Translations under genes and position numbers: made by a program | DNA from: Deltaproteobacteria bacterium GWB2_55_19 | GTDB taxonomy: Bacteria > Desulfobacterota > GWC2-55-46 | Assembly: GCA_001797465.1 (NCBI GenBank) | Contig: MGPQ01000012.1 | Location: 1-64,000, forward strand | Direction: 5' to 3' | Length of the DNA: 64,000 nt | Notes under the pieces: generated by a model | Told to the model about the DNA's origin: nothing | What the model saw: the letters and a program-made list of their open reading frames with translations, nothing else | The model's database searches: none | In this document: in pieces, positions 51,194 through 60,066 of the stretch | Numbering within the stretch: the stretch's first letter is position 1 | How the letters are laid out: the number at the start of each line of letters is the position of its first letter

Positions 51194-53465
51194 GCCTTTT
51201 TCCCGCGCGTTGGCGGCAATTTTTCTCGCGGCGCTCGGCGCGCTCATCCTCGTCATCTCATTCCAGAAACAACACTGGGACTCCGACATCCTCTGGGCGT
51301 TGAAGAGCGGCGAGTGGATACTCGAGCGTTTCGAGGTCCCGTTGACCGACCCGTTCTCGTATACGTTCGGGGGCAAGCCCTGGGTGGATTTCACCTGGGG
51401 GTTCCAGGTCCTTGCCAGGCTCTTCTACGACTATCTCGGCAAATGGGCAGGGCTCTACGTCCTTCAGGCAGGGCTCATCTCCGCGACTTTCGCCTTCATG
51501 TACGTGACCCTCAGGCGGACGATCGAGGGGGTCTGGCCCGCAATCGCGCTCCTGTACCTCGCGTTCATCACAGCGCACACGAGGTTCATCATCAGGCCGC
51601 ACCTCTTCGAGTACTTCTTCGTCTCCCTTTATTTCATGCTCTTTACGCTCTATGAGAGGAAAAACAGGCCTGTTTATCTCTATGCCCTGATACCGCTTCA
51701 GGTCGTATGGGTCAACGTCCATTCAAGCGCAATACTCGGCCTTTTTATGGCCGGCTCTTATGCCGCGGGTGAAGTTATAGACGCTCTGCGCGAAAAGAGG
51801 CTCAAGCGCGCGCTTGATGGCGATATAAAAAGGTATTCGTTTATCGCGGCGGTCCTCCCCATAGCATCGCTCCTGAACCCGTACGGGCTAAAGCTCGTAG
51901 TATTCGCGTTCATACATAACAGCGTGGACAACAAGGACGCCTTGAGGCACATCGGAGAGTGGACCAAGCCGCACTTGAAAGAGCTGTTTTTTTACTTCTA
52001 CCCTTTCCCCCCGGACCGCTTCGCGTTTGCCCTGCTCGCGGCCTTAACCGCGATAGCTATTCTGCTGAACTTGAGGAGGCTCAAGGCGAGGTCTGTCTTT
52101 CTAATGCTTGCGGCCGTGTACATGGCCGTCTCACATGTAAGGTGGATCGCGCTCTTCGCGTTTTTCGCGGTCCCGGTCATCGCGTTAAATATCGCCGGGG
52201 CGCTCGATGAAAAGAAAGACAGGCCGATACTCAAGACAGCCGCCTTTCTGCTCTCGCTTTGTCTCGCTGTCGCGCTCGTCTACGACATCGCGAGCCCTGG
52301 TTTCAGGAGGCACCTGGGCCTCGGCCTGAGTGAAGGGCAGTTCCCCTCAGGGACCGTGGATTTCATGAGGAGGAACAATATCAGGGGGAACATCTATAAC
52401 GAGTACGTCTTCGGCGGATATCTCATTAACGAGTACCCTGAGGTCAAGGTTTTCATAGACGGCAGGACGCCGACGGTTTACTCGTCGTATTTCTTCTGGA
52501 CCAGCAGGCTTGTGAACGACAGGAAGCTATGGGACAAGGTCGTGGAAGAGCACTCGATAGACATGGCGCTCGTAAAGCTTGACAGCGCGTTTTGCGGCAA
52601 GCTCCGCGAAAACGACGAGTGGGCCCCGGTGAGCTTCGACCAGACGTCGGCCCTCTTCCTCAAGAAAGGCGGCCAATTCAAAGAGGTAGTCTCAAGGCAC
52701 GCCTTCAAGGAGCTTAACCCGTGTTCGGACTCATCCAGGTATACGCTCCCCGATGATATGTCGAAGCTCAAGGCCATAAGGCTTGAGCTTCGAAGGGCTA
52801 TATCCGAAGGCGCCGACGGGTTCGGAAGGCCCCACAGGATACTCGGGCTAGTGGACTTGAAGCTCGCGGGCGTTTATCTCGATGAAGGGGCCGGAGAGCT
52901 TAAAAGGGCCTCTGAGATAGCCAGGGACGCGCACACCTGGCACGACTACGGGACGATCCTCGGTAGGCTCAAAAAAAAGGCGGAGGCGGTTGAGGCGTTC
53001 AAGAACGCCATCAGCATCGACAAGGGGTTCAAGGACTCCTACCTCGGCCTCGGGCTCGCTTACCACGACATGAAGGTACACAAGGAGGCGGTCTGCTATC
53101 TGTTGAAGTATATCGAGATGGCCGACGACAAGGCTGATTTGGAGGCGTACAGGGCGCTCGGGCTCTCTTACTTCGAGCTCTCGAAGTTCGAAGAGGCGGG
53201 TGCGTACCTCAAGAGGGCCGCGTTCCTTGAGAACGTCCCAAAGGAGGCGGGGAACCTAAACTACTTTACGGCGAACGCGCTCATTGAGAGCGGGGAATTT
53301 GAAGAAGCGGCCATTTTTTACGAAAAGGCATTGAGGCAGGACCCTGAATACAGGGCTGTTTTCACAAACCTCAAAGACAGGTTCAAGGGGCAGAAAAAGG
53401 GCGCGATAATAAAAGGCGTCCTTGAAAAAACCGCCTTGACAGGCAAACGGCCAGATGGGCGATAA
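51177..53465 (+). CDS. Polytopic membrane protein with C-terminal TPR repeats (GT-C-like)
   Basis: This 762-residue protein's first half has about 10-12 membrane helices and resembles GT-C glycosyltransferases. The early external loop holds DSDILWALKSGEW and FSYTFGGKPWVDFTWGFQ, and later NEYVFGGYLINEYPEVKVFI, DGRTP as in the PMT/PglC-like C-terminal set. The second half carries TPR units (AEAVEAFKNAISIDKGFKDS, SYLGLGLAYHDMKVHKEAV, AIFYEKALRQDPEYRAVF). The start overlaps pilR by 17 bases and the stop overlaps the next gene, so it is co-expressed with pilSR. Pilin glycosylation is inferred from context. Confidence 0.65.
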   Translation: MTSPNRPFSRALAAIFLAALGALILVISFQKQHWDSDILWALKSGEWILERFEVPLTDPFSYTFGGKPWVDFTWGFQVLARLFYDYLGKWAGLYVLQAGLISATFAFMYVTLRRTIEGVWPAIALLYLAFITAHTRFIIRPHLFEYFFVSLYFMLFTLYERKNRPVYLYALIPLQVVWVNVHSSAILGLFMAGSYAAGEVIDALREKRLKRALDGDIKRYSFIAAVLPIASLLNPYGLKLVVFAFIHNSVDNKDALRHIGEWTKPHLKELFFYFYPFPPDRFAFALLAALTAIAILLNLRRLKARSVFLMLAAVYMAVSHVRWIALFAFFAVPVIALNIAGALDEKKDRPILKTAAFLLSLCLAVALVYDIASPGFRRHLGLGLSEGQFPSGTVDFMRRNNIRGNIYNEYVFGGYLINEYPEVKVFIDGRTPTVYSSYFFWTSRLVNDRKLWDKVVEEHSIDMALVKLDSAFCGKLRENDEWAPVSFDQTSALFLKKGGQFKEVVSRHAFKELNPCSDSSRYTLPDDMSKLKAIRLELRRAISEGADGFGRPHRILGLVDLKLAGVYLDEGAGELKRASEIARDAHTWHDYGTILGRLKKKAEAVEAFKNAISIDKGFKDSYLGLGLAYHDMKVHKEAVCYLLKYIEMADDKADLEAYRALGLSYFELSKFEEAGAYLKRAAFLENVPKEAGNLNYFTANALIESGEFEEAAIFYEKALRQDPEYRAVFTNLKDRFKGQKKGAIIKGVLEKTALTGKRPDGR

Positions 53466-55209
53466 GACCCAAGGCAGGCTCGCAAGGTATCTGCCTCTTT
53501 TACTCATACCCTTCGGGTTTATCCTTTATTCAAACGTGCTCGGAGCGCCGTTCGTCTACGACGACGAAGGCTACATTGTAACGAACCTCCAGATAACCTC
53601 CCTCAGGAACTTCCTCGACTTCTCCGGCACAAGATATGTGGGGTTTTTAAGCTTCGCCCTCAATTACGCGGTGGGCGGCCTCGTGCCCTTTGATTTTCAC
53701 CTTACTAACATAGTCATACATATCGCGAACGCGCTCCTCGTTTATGCGCTTGTGTTGACGGTCTTCAGGACGCCTGCCATGCACGGCGCGTGGGAAAAGG
53801 GCGTGGCGGTCTTCGCGGCCTTTACAGCCTCCGTCATATTCCTCTCTCACCCCATAGAGTCGCAGGCCGTCTCCTACGTGACCCAGAGGTTCACATCCCT
53901 CTGTACGTTCTTCTATCTGCTCTCGTTGTTTTTTTACGCTAAGTGCAGGATGGCGCGGGAAGGGGGCAGGGGGTGGCTCGTCCTGTACGTCGCCTCGCTC
54001 GTTGCTACTGTCGTTGCCATGAAGACAAAGGAGATAAGCTTTACTATACCTTTTATGATCGTCCTCCTTGATCTCGTTTTTTTCAGTGACGGGTTCAGGG
54101 AAGGCAGGTGGATGAGGGTCCCGTTCTATCTTACGCTTCTCATAATACCGCTCTCTGTCCTCGGCCCCGATATCGGCCTCTTTGCAGACCACGGCACGAA
54201 CGCCGAGCACTTGAGGGGCCTGCAGGTCCGCGACATCGGGAATCTTTCCAAGACCACATATTTACTTACCGAGTTCAGCGTTGTCGTCACATATTTAAGG
54301 CTCCTCTTTTTCCCGGTGAACCAGACCCTTGAATACGATTATCTTCTGTCGTATTCGCTCTTCGAGCCTGCGACACTCCTTTCGTTTCTCTTCCTGCTCT
54401 CTATCTCAGGGGTTGGTATATACGCGCTCTTCAAGTCGAGAAGGGGTGGTAGCGCCTGGGGAGCCCTCTTCTCGTTCGGCATCTTCTGGTTCTTCCTGGC
54501 GTTGTCGGTGGAATCCACGATTATACCGATCCAGGACGTCATCTACGAGCACAGGGTATATCTGCCGTCCATCGGGATAATGATCTCGTTCACGGCGGCG
54601 TTCTTTTATATTATGGACAGGGTCTCTTTGAAAATAGGCAGGGAGGTGTCAAGGGTGGCCGCGACTTTTATCCTCCTTCTTATCATCTGCCCGCCGTTAT
54701 TTACTGCTCTTTATCTGAGGAACCGGGTTTGGACGGACGAGGAGGCGCTTATAAACGATTCGATTTCAAAAGCCCCCGGAAAGACAAGGCTATATTACGC
54801 GAGGGGGCTTCTCTATCTTAAGAAGGGCAGGTACGGGGACGCCCTCGTGGACGCCAACGAGATACTTACACGTGAGCCGGGGGTGGCGGAGGCGCACAAT
54901 CTTAAGGGGGTAGCGTATTCCGGCCTCGGAGACCACGAAAACTCGGCCAGGTCGTTTTCCGCGGCGCTCTCTATCAACCGCGGCTACGAAGTAGTCTATC
55001 TCAACCGGGCCATCTCCTACGCCGCCTCAGGCAGGTACATGGAGGCGTTGAAGGACCTCTCAAAGGCCGCCGAGATATATCCGGGGTTTTCGGAGTTCAT
55101 GACCTCCTCCATGGCCGGCAAGGCCTTCAAGGACCTTATAAGGGAATGCGAAAGGGCCGCCCTCCCCGGCTGTGAAAACCTTTTGACGGTCTCAAATAGT
55201 AAAAAGTGA
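53455..55209 (+). CDS. TMTC/GT-C-like membrane protein with TPR repeats
   Basis: This 584-residue protein resembles TMTC-type O-mannosyltransferases. The acidic external loop FVYDDEGYIVTN has the catalytic DDE-like group, followed by about ten hydrophobic helices and HPIESQAVSYVTQRF. Two or three TPR units end the protein (LYYARGLLYLKKGRYGDALV, NLKGVAYSGLGDHENSARSF, VYLNRAISYAASGRYMEALK). It overlaps the preceding gene by 11 bases and lies just before pilA, so the pair probably modifies pilin or another surface protein. No sugar-donor genes are adjacent. Confidence 0.68.
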   Translation: MGDKTQGRLARYLPLLLIPFGFILYSNVLGAPFVYDDEGYIVTNLQITSLRNFLDFSGTRYVGFLSFALNYAVGGLVPFDFHLTNIVIHIANALLVYALVLTVFRTPAMHGAWEKGVAVFAAFTASVIFLSHPIESQAVSYVTQRFTSLCTFFYLLSLFFYAKCRMAREGGRGWLVLYVASLVATVVAMKTKEISFTIPFMIVLLDLVFFSDGFREGRWMRVPFYLTLLIIPLSVLGPDIGLFADHGTNAEHLRGLQVRDIGNLSKTTYLLTEFSVVVTYLRLLFFPVNQTLEYDYLLSYSLFEPATLLSFLFLLSISGVGIYALFKSRRGGSAWGALFSFGIFWFFLALSVESTIIPIQDVIYEHRVYLPSIGIMISFTAAFFYIMDRVSLKIGREVSRVAATFILLLIICPPLFTALYLRNRVWTDEEALINDSISKAPGKTRLYYARGLLYLKKGRYGDALVDANEILTREPGVAEAHNLKGVAYSGLGDHENSARSFSAALSINRGYEVVYLNRAISYAASGRYMEALKDLSKAAEIYPGFSEFMTSSMAGKAFKDLIRECERAALPGCENLLTVSNSKK

Positions 55210-55244
55210 CAAAAATTGCCAGCTAATTGTGACAAAAATTGTCA
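55207..55244. promoter_or_regulatory. Paired TGACAAAAATTGTCA boxes upstream of pilA
   Basis: TGACAAAAATTGCCA (55207-55221) and the perfect palindrome TGACAAAAATTGTCA (55230-55244) lie 23 bp apart. They are about 65-100 bases upstream of the sigma-54 promoter, the usual distance for enhancer sites. PilR of Pseudomonas recognises TGTC-containing repeats, so these are likely PilR enhancers. Confidence 0.6.
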
Positions 55245-55306
55245 GTATAAGCGCAGGCAAGCCAGCCTCCGATTTTAACCAGTTGAATAGTAAGGATTTT
55301 TTACTT

Positions 55307-55321
55307 TGGCACGCTCGTTGC
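55307..55321 (+). promoter_or_regulatory. Sigma-54 (-24/-12) promoter of pilA
   Basis: TGGCAC-GCTCG-TTGC matches the sigma-54 consensus exactly, with GG at -24 and GC at -12. It is about 90 bases before the pilA start. Together with pilR upstream it shows that pilin expression is PilR- and RpoN-dependent. Confidence 0.92.
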
Positions 55322-55413
55322 AAAGTAATACATGCAAGTAATTAAAGTTTTCCAGGTAACTGACGAAAACAATAAGAAAGCTTCTCATCAAAAGTAAAAA
55401 GGAGGATGAAAAA

Positions 55414-55818
55414 ATGTTACAGCAGATGCTAAAAAGGATCAAGAGGGAGGAAGGCTTCACGCTCGTCGAGCTCTTGATAGTCGTGGCCATCATAGCGATA
55501 CTCGCGGCCATAGCCATCCCGCAGTTCACTAAGTACAGGCTCCGCGGCTACAAGTCGGAGATCGACTCTGACGCGAAGAACGCCTACACCGCCGCACAGG
55601 CGTATCTTACGGACAACCCGGGCGGCACCGTTGACTCCCTCGCCAAGCTGAAGACCGCCGGGTATCAGAAGTCGACTAACGTCCACTTCGAGTCCGCCAC
55701 CATGACCCTTGCACTCGGCAACATAAAGTTTACCAGCAACGCGCTCAACTCCGCCGCAAAGGAAAATAACGCGGTGGTCTTCTTCAACGGCAAGCTTAAC
55801 CTCCCGGCCTCGCCCTGA
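55414..55818 (+). CDS. pilA: Type IV major pilin PilA
   Basis: This 134-residue prepilin has a 14-residue basic leader ending REEG, and a mature chain beginning FTLVELLIVVAIIAILAAIA, with Glu5. Mature length is about 120 residues, longer than the 61-residue Geobacter sulfurreducens pilin, with a C-terminal globular part (NVHFESATMTLALGNIKFTS). Aromatic residues at mature F1, F24, Y27 and Y32 match the Geobacter positions. There is no C-terminal cysteine pair. Strong AAGGAGG site, sigma-54 promoter upstream, terminator downstream. Confidence 0.92.
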   Translation: MLQQMLKRIKREEGFTLVELLIVVAIIAILAAIAIPQFTKYRLRGYKSEIDSDAKNAYTAAQAYLTDNPGGTVDSLAKLKTAGYQKSTNVHFESATMTLALGNIKFTSNALNSAAKENNAVVFFNGKLNLPASP

Positions 55819-55840
55819 CGCAAGCCTGGAATTTATGGAA

Positions 55841-55874
55841 AAAGGAGGGACCTCATGGTCCCTCCTTTTTTTTT
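55841..55874 (+). terminator. Strong terminator after pilA
   Basis: AAAGGAGGGACC (55841-55852), loop TCAT and GGTCCCTCCTTT (55857-55868) form a 12-bp stem running into nine T residues. Confidence 0.93.
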
Positions 55875-56050
55875 GCTTCGGCCCGATGGCTTTGCCAATC
55901 TCTGAACCTATACGAAGGATTCGGCGTGCGCTGCCGGAGGTTCACTGAAAACAGTTGTCTTATCTTGAGAGATTTATGATTATAAATATGGAAGAGAAAA
56001 GGACAGGGGAACTAGGCCGGTACTTACAACCCCGCCGTGTTCTGAAATGT

Positions 56051-56935
56051 CTATTTGCGCTCCAGGTCTATGTCCTTGATATCAACGGATGTATGCCCGA
56101 ACTCCTGGAGCCTGTTCGTCTTGACCTTTATGTCGCAGGGGTTGCAATGGCCGTAGACGTGGCAGGGCCTGTATATGTCCTCGATGTCGAAGGCCGGGTC
56201 TATGATGTTGCCTACGGGAGTTCTGCCTTCATAGAGGTCGCTGTGGCACCTGTAAACAGAGCCGTCCGAGCCCATGATGAGCTCGGTCGTCTTGCATAGG
56301 ACGGATTTTTCGAACTCCTTGTCGCAGGCCCCTTCGTATTTATAGGTCCCGTACATCCTGCCGTCGTGCTCGCCAAGAAATTCCTTGAAACGGAAGTCGA
56401 TGCCGAGCGCCTCGCATTTTTTCTGCGCCTCGCGCACAATTGCCTCCTGGGAAGGGTGGAGCACGCCCCATATGCCTATCGAGTAACCTGCGTTCTGGAG
56501 CTTCAAGACCTTCTCTACGAGCGGATCGAGGACCATCGTCTCCGGGTGAAAGCTTACGCGGATGGAGGCGTAGGGAGAGTCTCTTTTTATTCGATTAGGG
56601 TCGACATTTTTCATGAACTCGTCCACGTCGAACTGGAGGTTCGTGAGGATGTCGATGTTCAGAGAGGGCTTTATGTGGTTGATAATGTAGATGAAGTCCT
56701 TATGCAGGCTCGGCTCGCCGCCCTGGAAGGTTATGGGCAGGTCGTCACGCGAGATTATCCTGTTTATGCCGCGCACCCACTCCTCGCCGGAGAGACGCTT
56801 TTTGACGAACCCGTCTCTTCCGAATTTGTTTATGCAGTAAGAGCAGGACAGGTTGCAGGCGAGCGTGAAAAAAGCGGCTATGTAGTTGTAGTGTCCGGGT
56901 ATCCTTATGGGTTTCAGGTCAGTCATATTCGTCAC
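56051..56935 (-). CDS. Radical SAM protein with SPASM-like C terminus
   Basis: This 294-residue radical SAM enzyme has the cluster motif ACNLSCSYC (CX3CX2C) near residue 27, ITFQGGEPSLHKDF and SIRVSFHPE in the barrel. The C-terminal cysteines (VLCKTTELIMGSDGSVYRC, CHVYGHCNPCDIK) suggest an auxiliary cluster. The start lies four bases inside the end of the glycosyltransferase gene, so the two are coupled. It is the last gene of the minus-strand glycan-like cluster. Modification of a sugar, lipid or peptide is possible; the substrate is not evident. Confidence 0.75.
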   Translation of the reverse strand: MTNMTDLKPIRIPGHYNYIAAFFTLACNLSCSYCINKFGRDGFVKKRLSGEEWVRGINRIISRDDLPITFQGGEPSLHKDFIYIINHIKPSLNIDILTNLQFDVDEFMKNVDPNRIKRDSPYASIRVSFHPETMVLDPLVEKVLKLQNAGYSIGIWGVLHPSQEAIVREAQKKCEALGIDFRFKEFLGEHDGRMYGTYKYEGACDKEFEKSVLCKTTELIMGSDGSVYRCHSDLYEGRTPVGNIIDPAFDIEDIYRPCHVYGHCNPCDIKVKTNRLQEFGHTSVDIKDIDLERK

Positions 56936-57864
56936 TCCTGAAGCAGTTTGTCGATTTCAGTCAAGACCCTCTGGGGCTTTATCTCATACATGCACGGCGT
57001 TTCCTTGACGCATGTCGTCGATAAGCACGGCAGACAGTCGTATTCCTTGGATGGCAGGAGTTTTACGCCGTTTTTTACATAGACCTCGCTGGAAAGGGTC
57101 GGGCCGAAGAGGGCGACTATCTTTTTATCGAGCGCGTGGGCTATGTGGAGGCCGAGGCTGTCGTTCGTGACGAGCAACCTGCACGAGCTTATCCACTCGA
57201 TGTACTCTTCTATCGATTTAAGGCCCTGTTGCCAGGATATCGTGTACCTGGTCCCTATAAGGGTTTCAAGCTCCTTCCAGTATTCCGGCGGCCATGCCTT
57301 TATCGGCCACTTCTCTCCTACATTGTGGTTAAAACCTATATCGTATATCTCCTCAGACGAGGGCCGGTAGCCGATTGTGGGTATCTCGCCCTGCCACTTG
57401 GAGCCTATCATCTCAAAGAGGAAGTCTTCCCAGTACTTCTTGTTAGCGAGTTTGTCCTTCTGGCTTAAGCACAGTTCGAGGACATGTTCGCTCCCGTCGT
57501 AAGCGAGCGCCGAGCCTGTGTCAGGGTCGAACCTGAAGCCGTACCTCCTCCACGCCGTAAGGGAATCGGCGAAGGCGCAGATGCCCGCAACCTTTTCGAG
57601 GTTCACGACGGTATCGAAGCGCTCCGCGCGTAACTGCAGGACGGTCGTCAGGTCATAGGGCATGATCCTGTGGATATAGGGGTTGCCCTTAAGGAGCGAT
57701 ATCGCCTTCTCGTCCACGAGCCACGTGACATGCGCGTCCTTGAACCTGTTAAGAAGGACGGTCGAGCGGAGCACGTCGCCGAGGCTCGTCTTCCTGCTTA
57801 TCTCGCCTACGAGTGTTTCCGAGTAGCCGAGTTTTATTATAAGGACCCTTTGCACGTTACCCAT
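56932..57864 (-). CDS. Glycosyltransferase family 9 (heptosyltransferase-like)
   Basis: This 310-residue GT-B enzyme resembles ADP-heptose:LPS heptosyltransferases. It has RVLIIKLGYSETL and TSLGDVLRSTVLLNRFKDAH at the N terminus, HVTWLVDEKA, and the donor-site block LLVTNDSLGLHIAHALDKKI VALFGPT. A cysteine-rich end (YDCLPCLSTTCVKETPCMYE) is typical of family members that bear a D-glycero-heptose donor site. It is cytoplasmic, at the inner face of the membrane, and adds a sugar to a core or glycan intermediate. Overlaps the next gene by 4 bases. Confidence 0.83.
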   Translation of the reverse strand: MGNVQRVLIIKLGYSETLVGEISRKTSLGDVLRSTVLLNRFKDAHVTWLVDEKAISLLKGNPYIHRIMPYDLTTVLQLRAERFDTVVNLEKVAGICAFADSLTAWRRYGFRFDPDTGSALAYDGSEHVLELCLSQKDKLANKKYWEDFLFEMIGSKWQGEIPTIGYRPSSEEIYDIGFNHNVGEKWPIKAWPPEYWKELETLIGTRYTISWQQGLKSIEEYIEWISSCRLLVTNDSLGLHIAHALDKKIVALFGPTLSSEVYVKNGVKLLPSKEYDCLPCLSTTCVKETPCMYEIKPQRVLTEIDKLLQE

Positions 57865-57892
57865 CGTGAAAACCCCTTCCGCAAAAATTATC

Positions 57893-58408
57893 TCATTTTT
57901 CGGCTAATCCATCCACAATCTTTAAGCGCGATATTCCCTTGAGCGCGTCCTCGTGGACGGCGGCCGGGCGCAGACCCATCCTCTCGAAGCGCTTTTTTCT
58001 AATGATGTATTCGATGATGGAGTTCGCCCTGAGCCTGAATATGTTGAGGCGGAGCAAAAAGGCCATATCGCAGATAACGTGCAATACGAGCCCGAGAAAG
58101 ACAGCGAAGAGGGGCGCAGAGCCAGTCCAGAGAGAAACAACGAAGAGCGCCATGACGAATTCTGCGGTGTGGAACGCCTCGAAGTTAAGGAAGTCGGGCC
58201 TCCCCCAGGAGTGCATAAGCGCCCCGTGGTAGCGGAACATCTTCGTAACGCTGAAATCCCTGAAGCCGTTGTGATAGAGGTATTCGAGGTAGTGGTCAAC
58301 GTCTATGAGTACCGATCCAACGAAAAGGAAGGCCGCGTCCACGCCGATTGCAGGGTACAGGACGACGGAGGCAAAGCCCCCCAGTATCACGTGGTCCGTG
58401 AGCCTCAT
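57893..58408 (-). CDS. Small membrane protein, DUF457-like predicted hydrolase
   Basis: This 171-residue protein has about four hydrophobic segments and conserved polar groups between them: SVLIDVDHYLEYLYH, YHGALMHSWGRPD, EAFHTAEFV and LVLHVICDM. The Asp/His spacing recalls membrane-bound metal-dependent hydrolases of the DUF457/YdjM kind. It overlaps the B12-binding radical SAM gene by 4 bases (ATGA) and may act on a lipid intermediate. Function is unknown; the assignment rests on the His/Asp pattern only. Confidence 0.55.
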   Translation of the reverse strand: MRLTDHVILGGFASVVLYPAIGVDAAFLFVGSVLIDVDHYLEYLYHNGFRDFSVTKMFRYHGALMHSWGRPDFLNFEAFHTAEFVMALFVVSLWTGSAPLFAVFLGLVLHVICDMAFLLRLNIFRLRANSIIEYIIRKKRFERMGLRPAAVHEDALKGISRLKIVDGLAEK

Positions 58409-59901
58409 TTTCCCTTGAGGGTTTTAAGCCCCTCATCCTTCGCCAGTATCTCTTCCGAGTGCTTGAAGTTCTCGAGGACGAAGCTCTCATATATGCCGCG
58501 TAGCGTATTCAGGAACGAGAACTTCATCGGGTATATCTTTGTCTTCACCATATAGGCCTTCACGAGATAGTACATGAGGAAGTAGAGCCTCGGGAATGGG
58601 AGTTTTATGAGGGTGTTCACGATAAAGTCCCTCGTCCACGGCTTCCATAGGCAGACGGTGGAGAGCAGAGAGAGGTTCCTCTGGAGGAGCTTTTCTCCTT
58701 CCGTAAAGCACTTCAAAGGCGATGTGGACTGGTAGCTCATGTGGAGCTTGTCGAAGTCCCCGTCGAAGTCGCCCCTTTTTATCGCGTAATTGGCGAGCTC
58801 TGTGCCGGGGTAGGGGAAGAAGAGCGGAAATTCGCCCAACGCAACCCTGCACCTCAGATTAAGGTCCAATGATTCAATGTCCTCGGCGAGCGAGGTGCCT
58901 GGTATGGCGAAGATGGTGTTAGAGAAGGTCGGGACATTGTACTTATGGCAGAGATCAAAGGCGTCGGTCATCGTCTCCTTCGTCATGTTCCGCTTCAATA
59001 CATCGTTACGCACCTTGTCGTTCCCGCTCTCAATGGACATCGATAGCGACGCGAGCCCGGCCTTCTTGAGCTTCTTCATGATGGATTCGGTCAAGAGGTT
59101 GGCGCGCATGAGGCAGTGGAACGGCACGCCGATCTCCTTTGGGTATCTCTCGGAGAACTCATCGAGCCACTCGTCGTCCTTCAAGACGAATATGTCGTCG
59201 TAGAACTTTATGAACTGCGTCTCGTAGTTACTCTTCAAGTGCTTGAGCTCGGATATCACCCTTTCAACGCTCATGCGCGAGGCGAGCGGCCCTTTGCCCT
59301 TGTACAGCAAGTTATATTTGTGGTTGAAACAGTAGGTGCACTTGTAGGGGCACCCCCGGCCCACCATGAACGAGCGCATGGGGAAGCGCCCGAGGCGCGT
59401 TGAGGAGTAGAAGAGGTCGCGGTCCAGGAACGGCAGATCGTCGAGGGCGCGCCTCCTCTCCCTCATAAAGGGCGGCTGATTCTTCTTGAAGTTGTTCCGG
59501 GTTACGATATTCGGAATATTATCAAATGGAGAGCCGCGCTCGATCGCATCCAACAGCTCCGGCCACGCGTCGTCGCCCTCGCCGGTGCAGAGCGCGTCGA
59601 ATGGGTGCCGCTCGATTATCTCCGGGAAGAATGTCGCGTGCGGGCCGCCTATGACGCTCTTTATGCCGGGCTTCATACCCTTTATGAAGTCGTTTGCCGC
59701 GATGTAGTACTTGTGCTCGCCGGTCTTCGCGCTGAAGGCGACGATGTCGGGGGAGAAGCCATTGACCTTCTTTTCGAGGTCGCCGTCGGCGAGTACCGCG
59801 ATGGCTGTTTTATGCCCCTTTTCCTTGGCGAGGGCAGAGAGGAGCATGATGCCCATCGGGTCTATGTACTCTACATCCTTTATGACAAAGAGTATCTTCA
59901 A
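58405..59901 (-). CDS. B12-binding-domain radical SAM protein
   Basis: This 498-residue protein has an N-terminal cobalamin-binding-like Rossmann domain (ILFVIKDVEYIDPMGIMLLS, GPHATFFPEII, CTGEGDDAWPELLDA). It has the radical SAM motif GCPYKCTYCFNHK near residue 190, TQFIKFYDDIF, and IESGNDKVRNDVLKRNMT typical of B12 radical SAM enzymes. A long C-terminal helical tail contains LLSTVCLWKPW. Such enzymes methylate unactivated carbon or rearrange rings. In a cluster with two glycosyltransferases the target may be a sugar or lipid, which is inferred. Confidence 0.82.
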   Translation of the reverse strand: MKILFVIKDVEYIDPMGIMLLSALAKEKGHKTAIAVLADGDLEKKVNGFSPDIVAFSAKTGEHKYYIAANDFIKGMKPGIKSVIGGPHATFFPEIIERHPFDALCTGEGDDAWPELLDAIERGSPFDNIPNIVTRNNFKKNQPPFMRERRRALDDLPFLDRDLFYSSTRLGRFPMRSFMVGRGCPYKCTYCFNHKYNLLYKGKGPLASRMSVERVISELKHLKSNYETQFIKFYDDIFVLKDDEWLDEFSERYPKEIGVPFHCLMRANLLTESIMKKLKKAGLASLSMSIESGNDKVRNDVLKRNMTKETMTDAFDLCHKYNVPTFSNTIFAIPGTSLAEDIESLDLNLRCRVALGEFPLFFPYPGTELANYAIKRGDFDGDFDKLHMSYQSTSPLKCFTEGEKLLQRNLSLLSTVCLWKPWTRDFIVNTLIKLPFPRLYFLMYYLVKAYMVKTKIYPMKFSFLNTLRGIYESFVLENFKHSEEILAKDEGLKTLKGK

Positions 59902-60066
59902 GTCAGCTTGGACCTTTTTAAGATTTTATTCTCTCTTAGGCTCTAATATAAATCTCCTCCCCCTTTACGGGGGAGGCTGGGTGGGGTGAAAAATTTCACC
60001 ATCCCCTCCCGTCGAGAGAGGGGAGGTATAAGATAGATGCCCGCGGTCTTTTGCGGGGTAGTGCAG
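59902..60066. repeat. Palindrome-rich gap inside the glycan cluster
   Basis: The 165-base gap contains CCTCCCCC/GGGGGAGG (59956-59976), GGTGAAA/TTTCACC (59985-60000) and a further C-run/G-run pair at 60002-60027. These belong to the C/G-run repeat type seen elsewhere in the window. Transcription from the GT2 gene may end here, splitting the cluster into two units. No gene is visible. Confidence 0.55.

Noticed and set aside
55955-56299. Plus-strand reading frame at the end of the SPASM radical SAM gene
   Set aside because: It is antisense to the radical SAM gene, with no ribosome site or family features.
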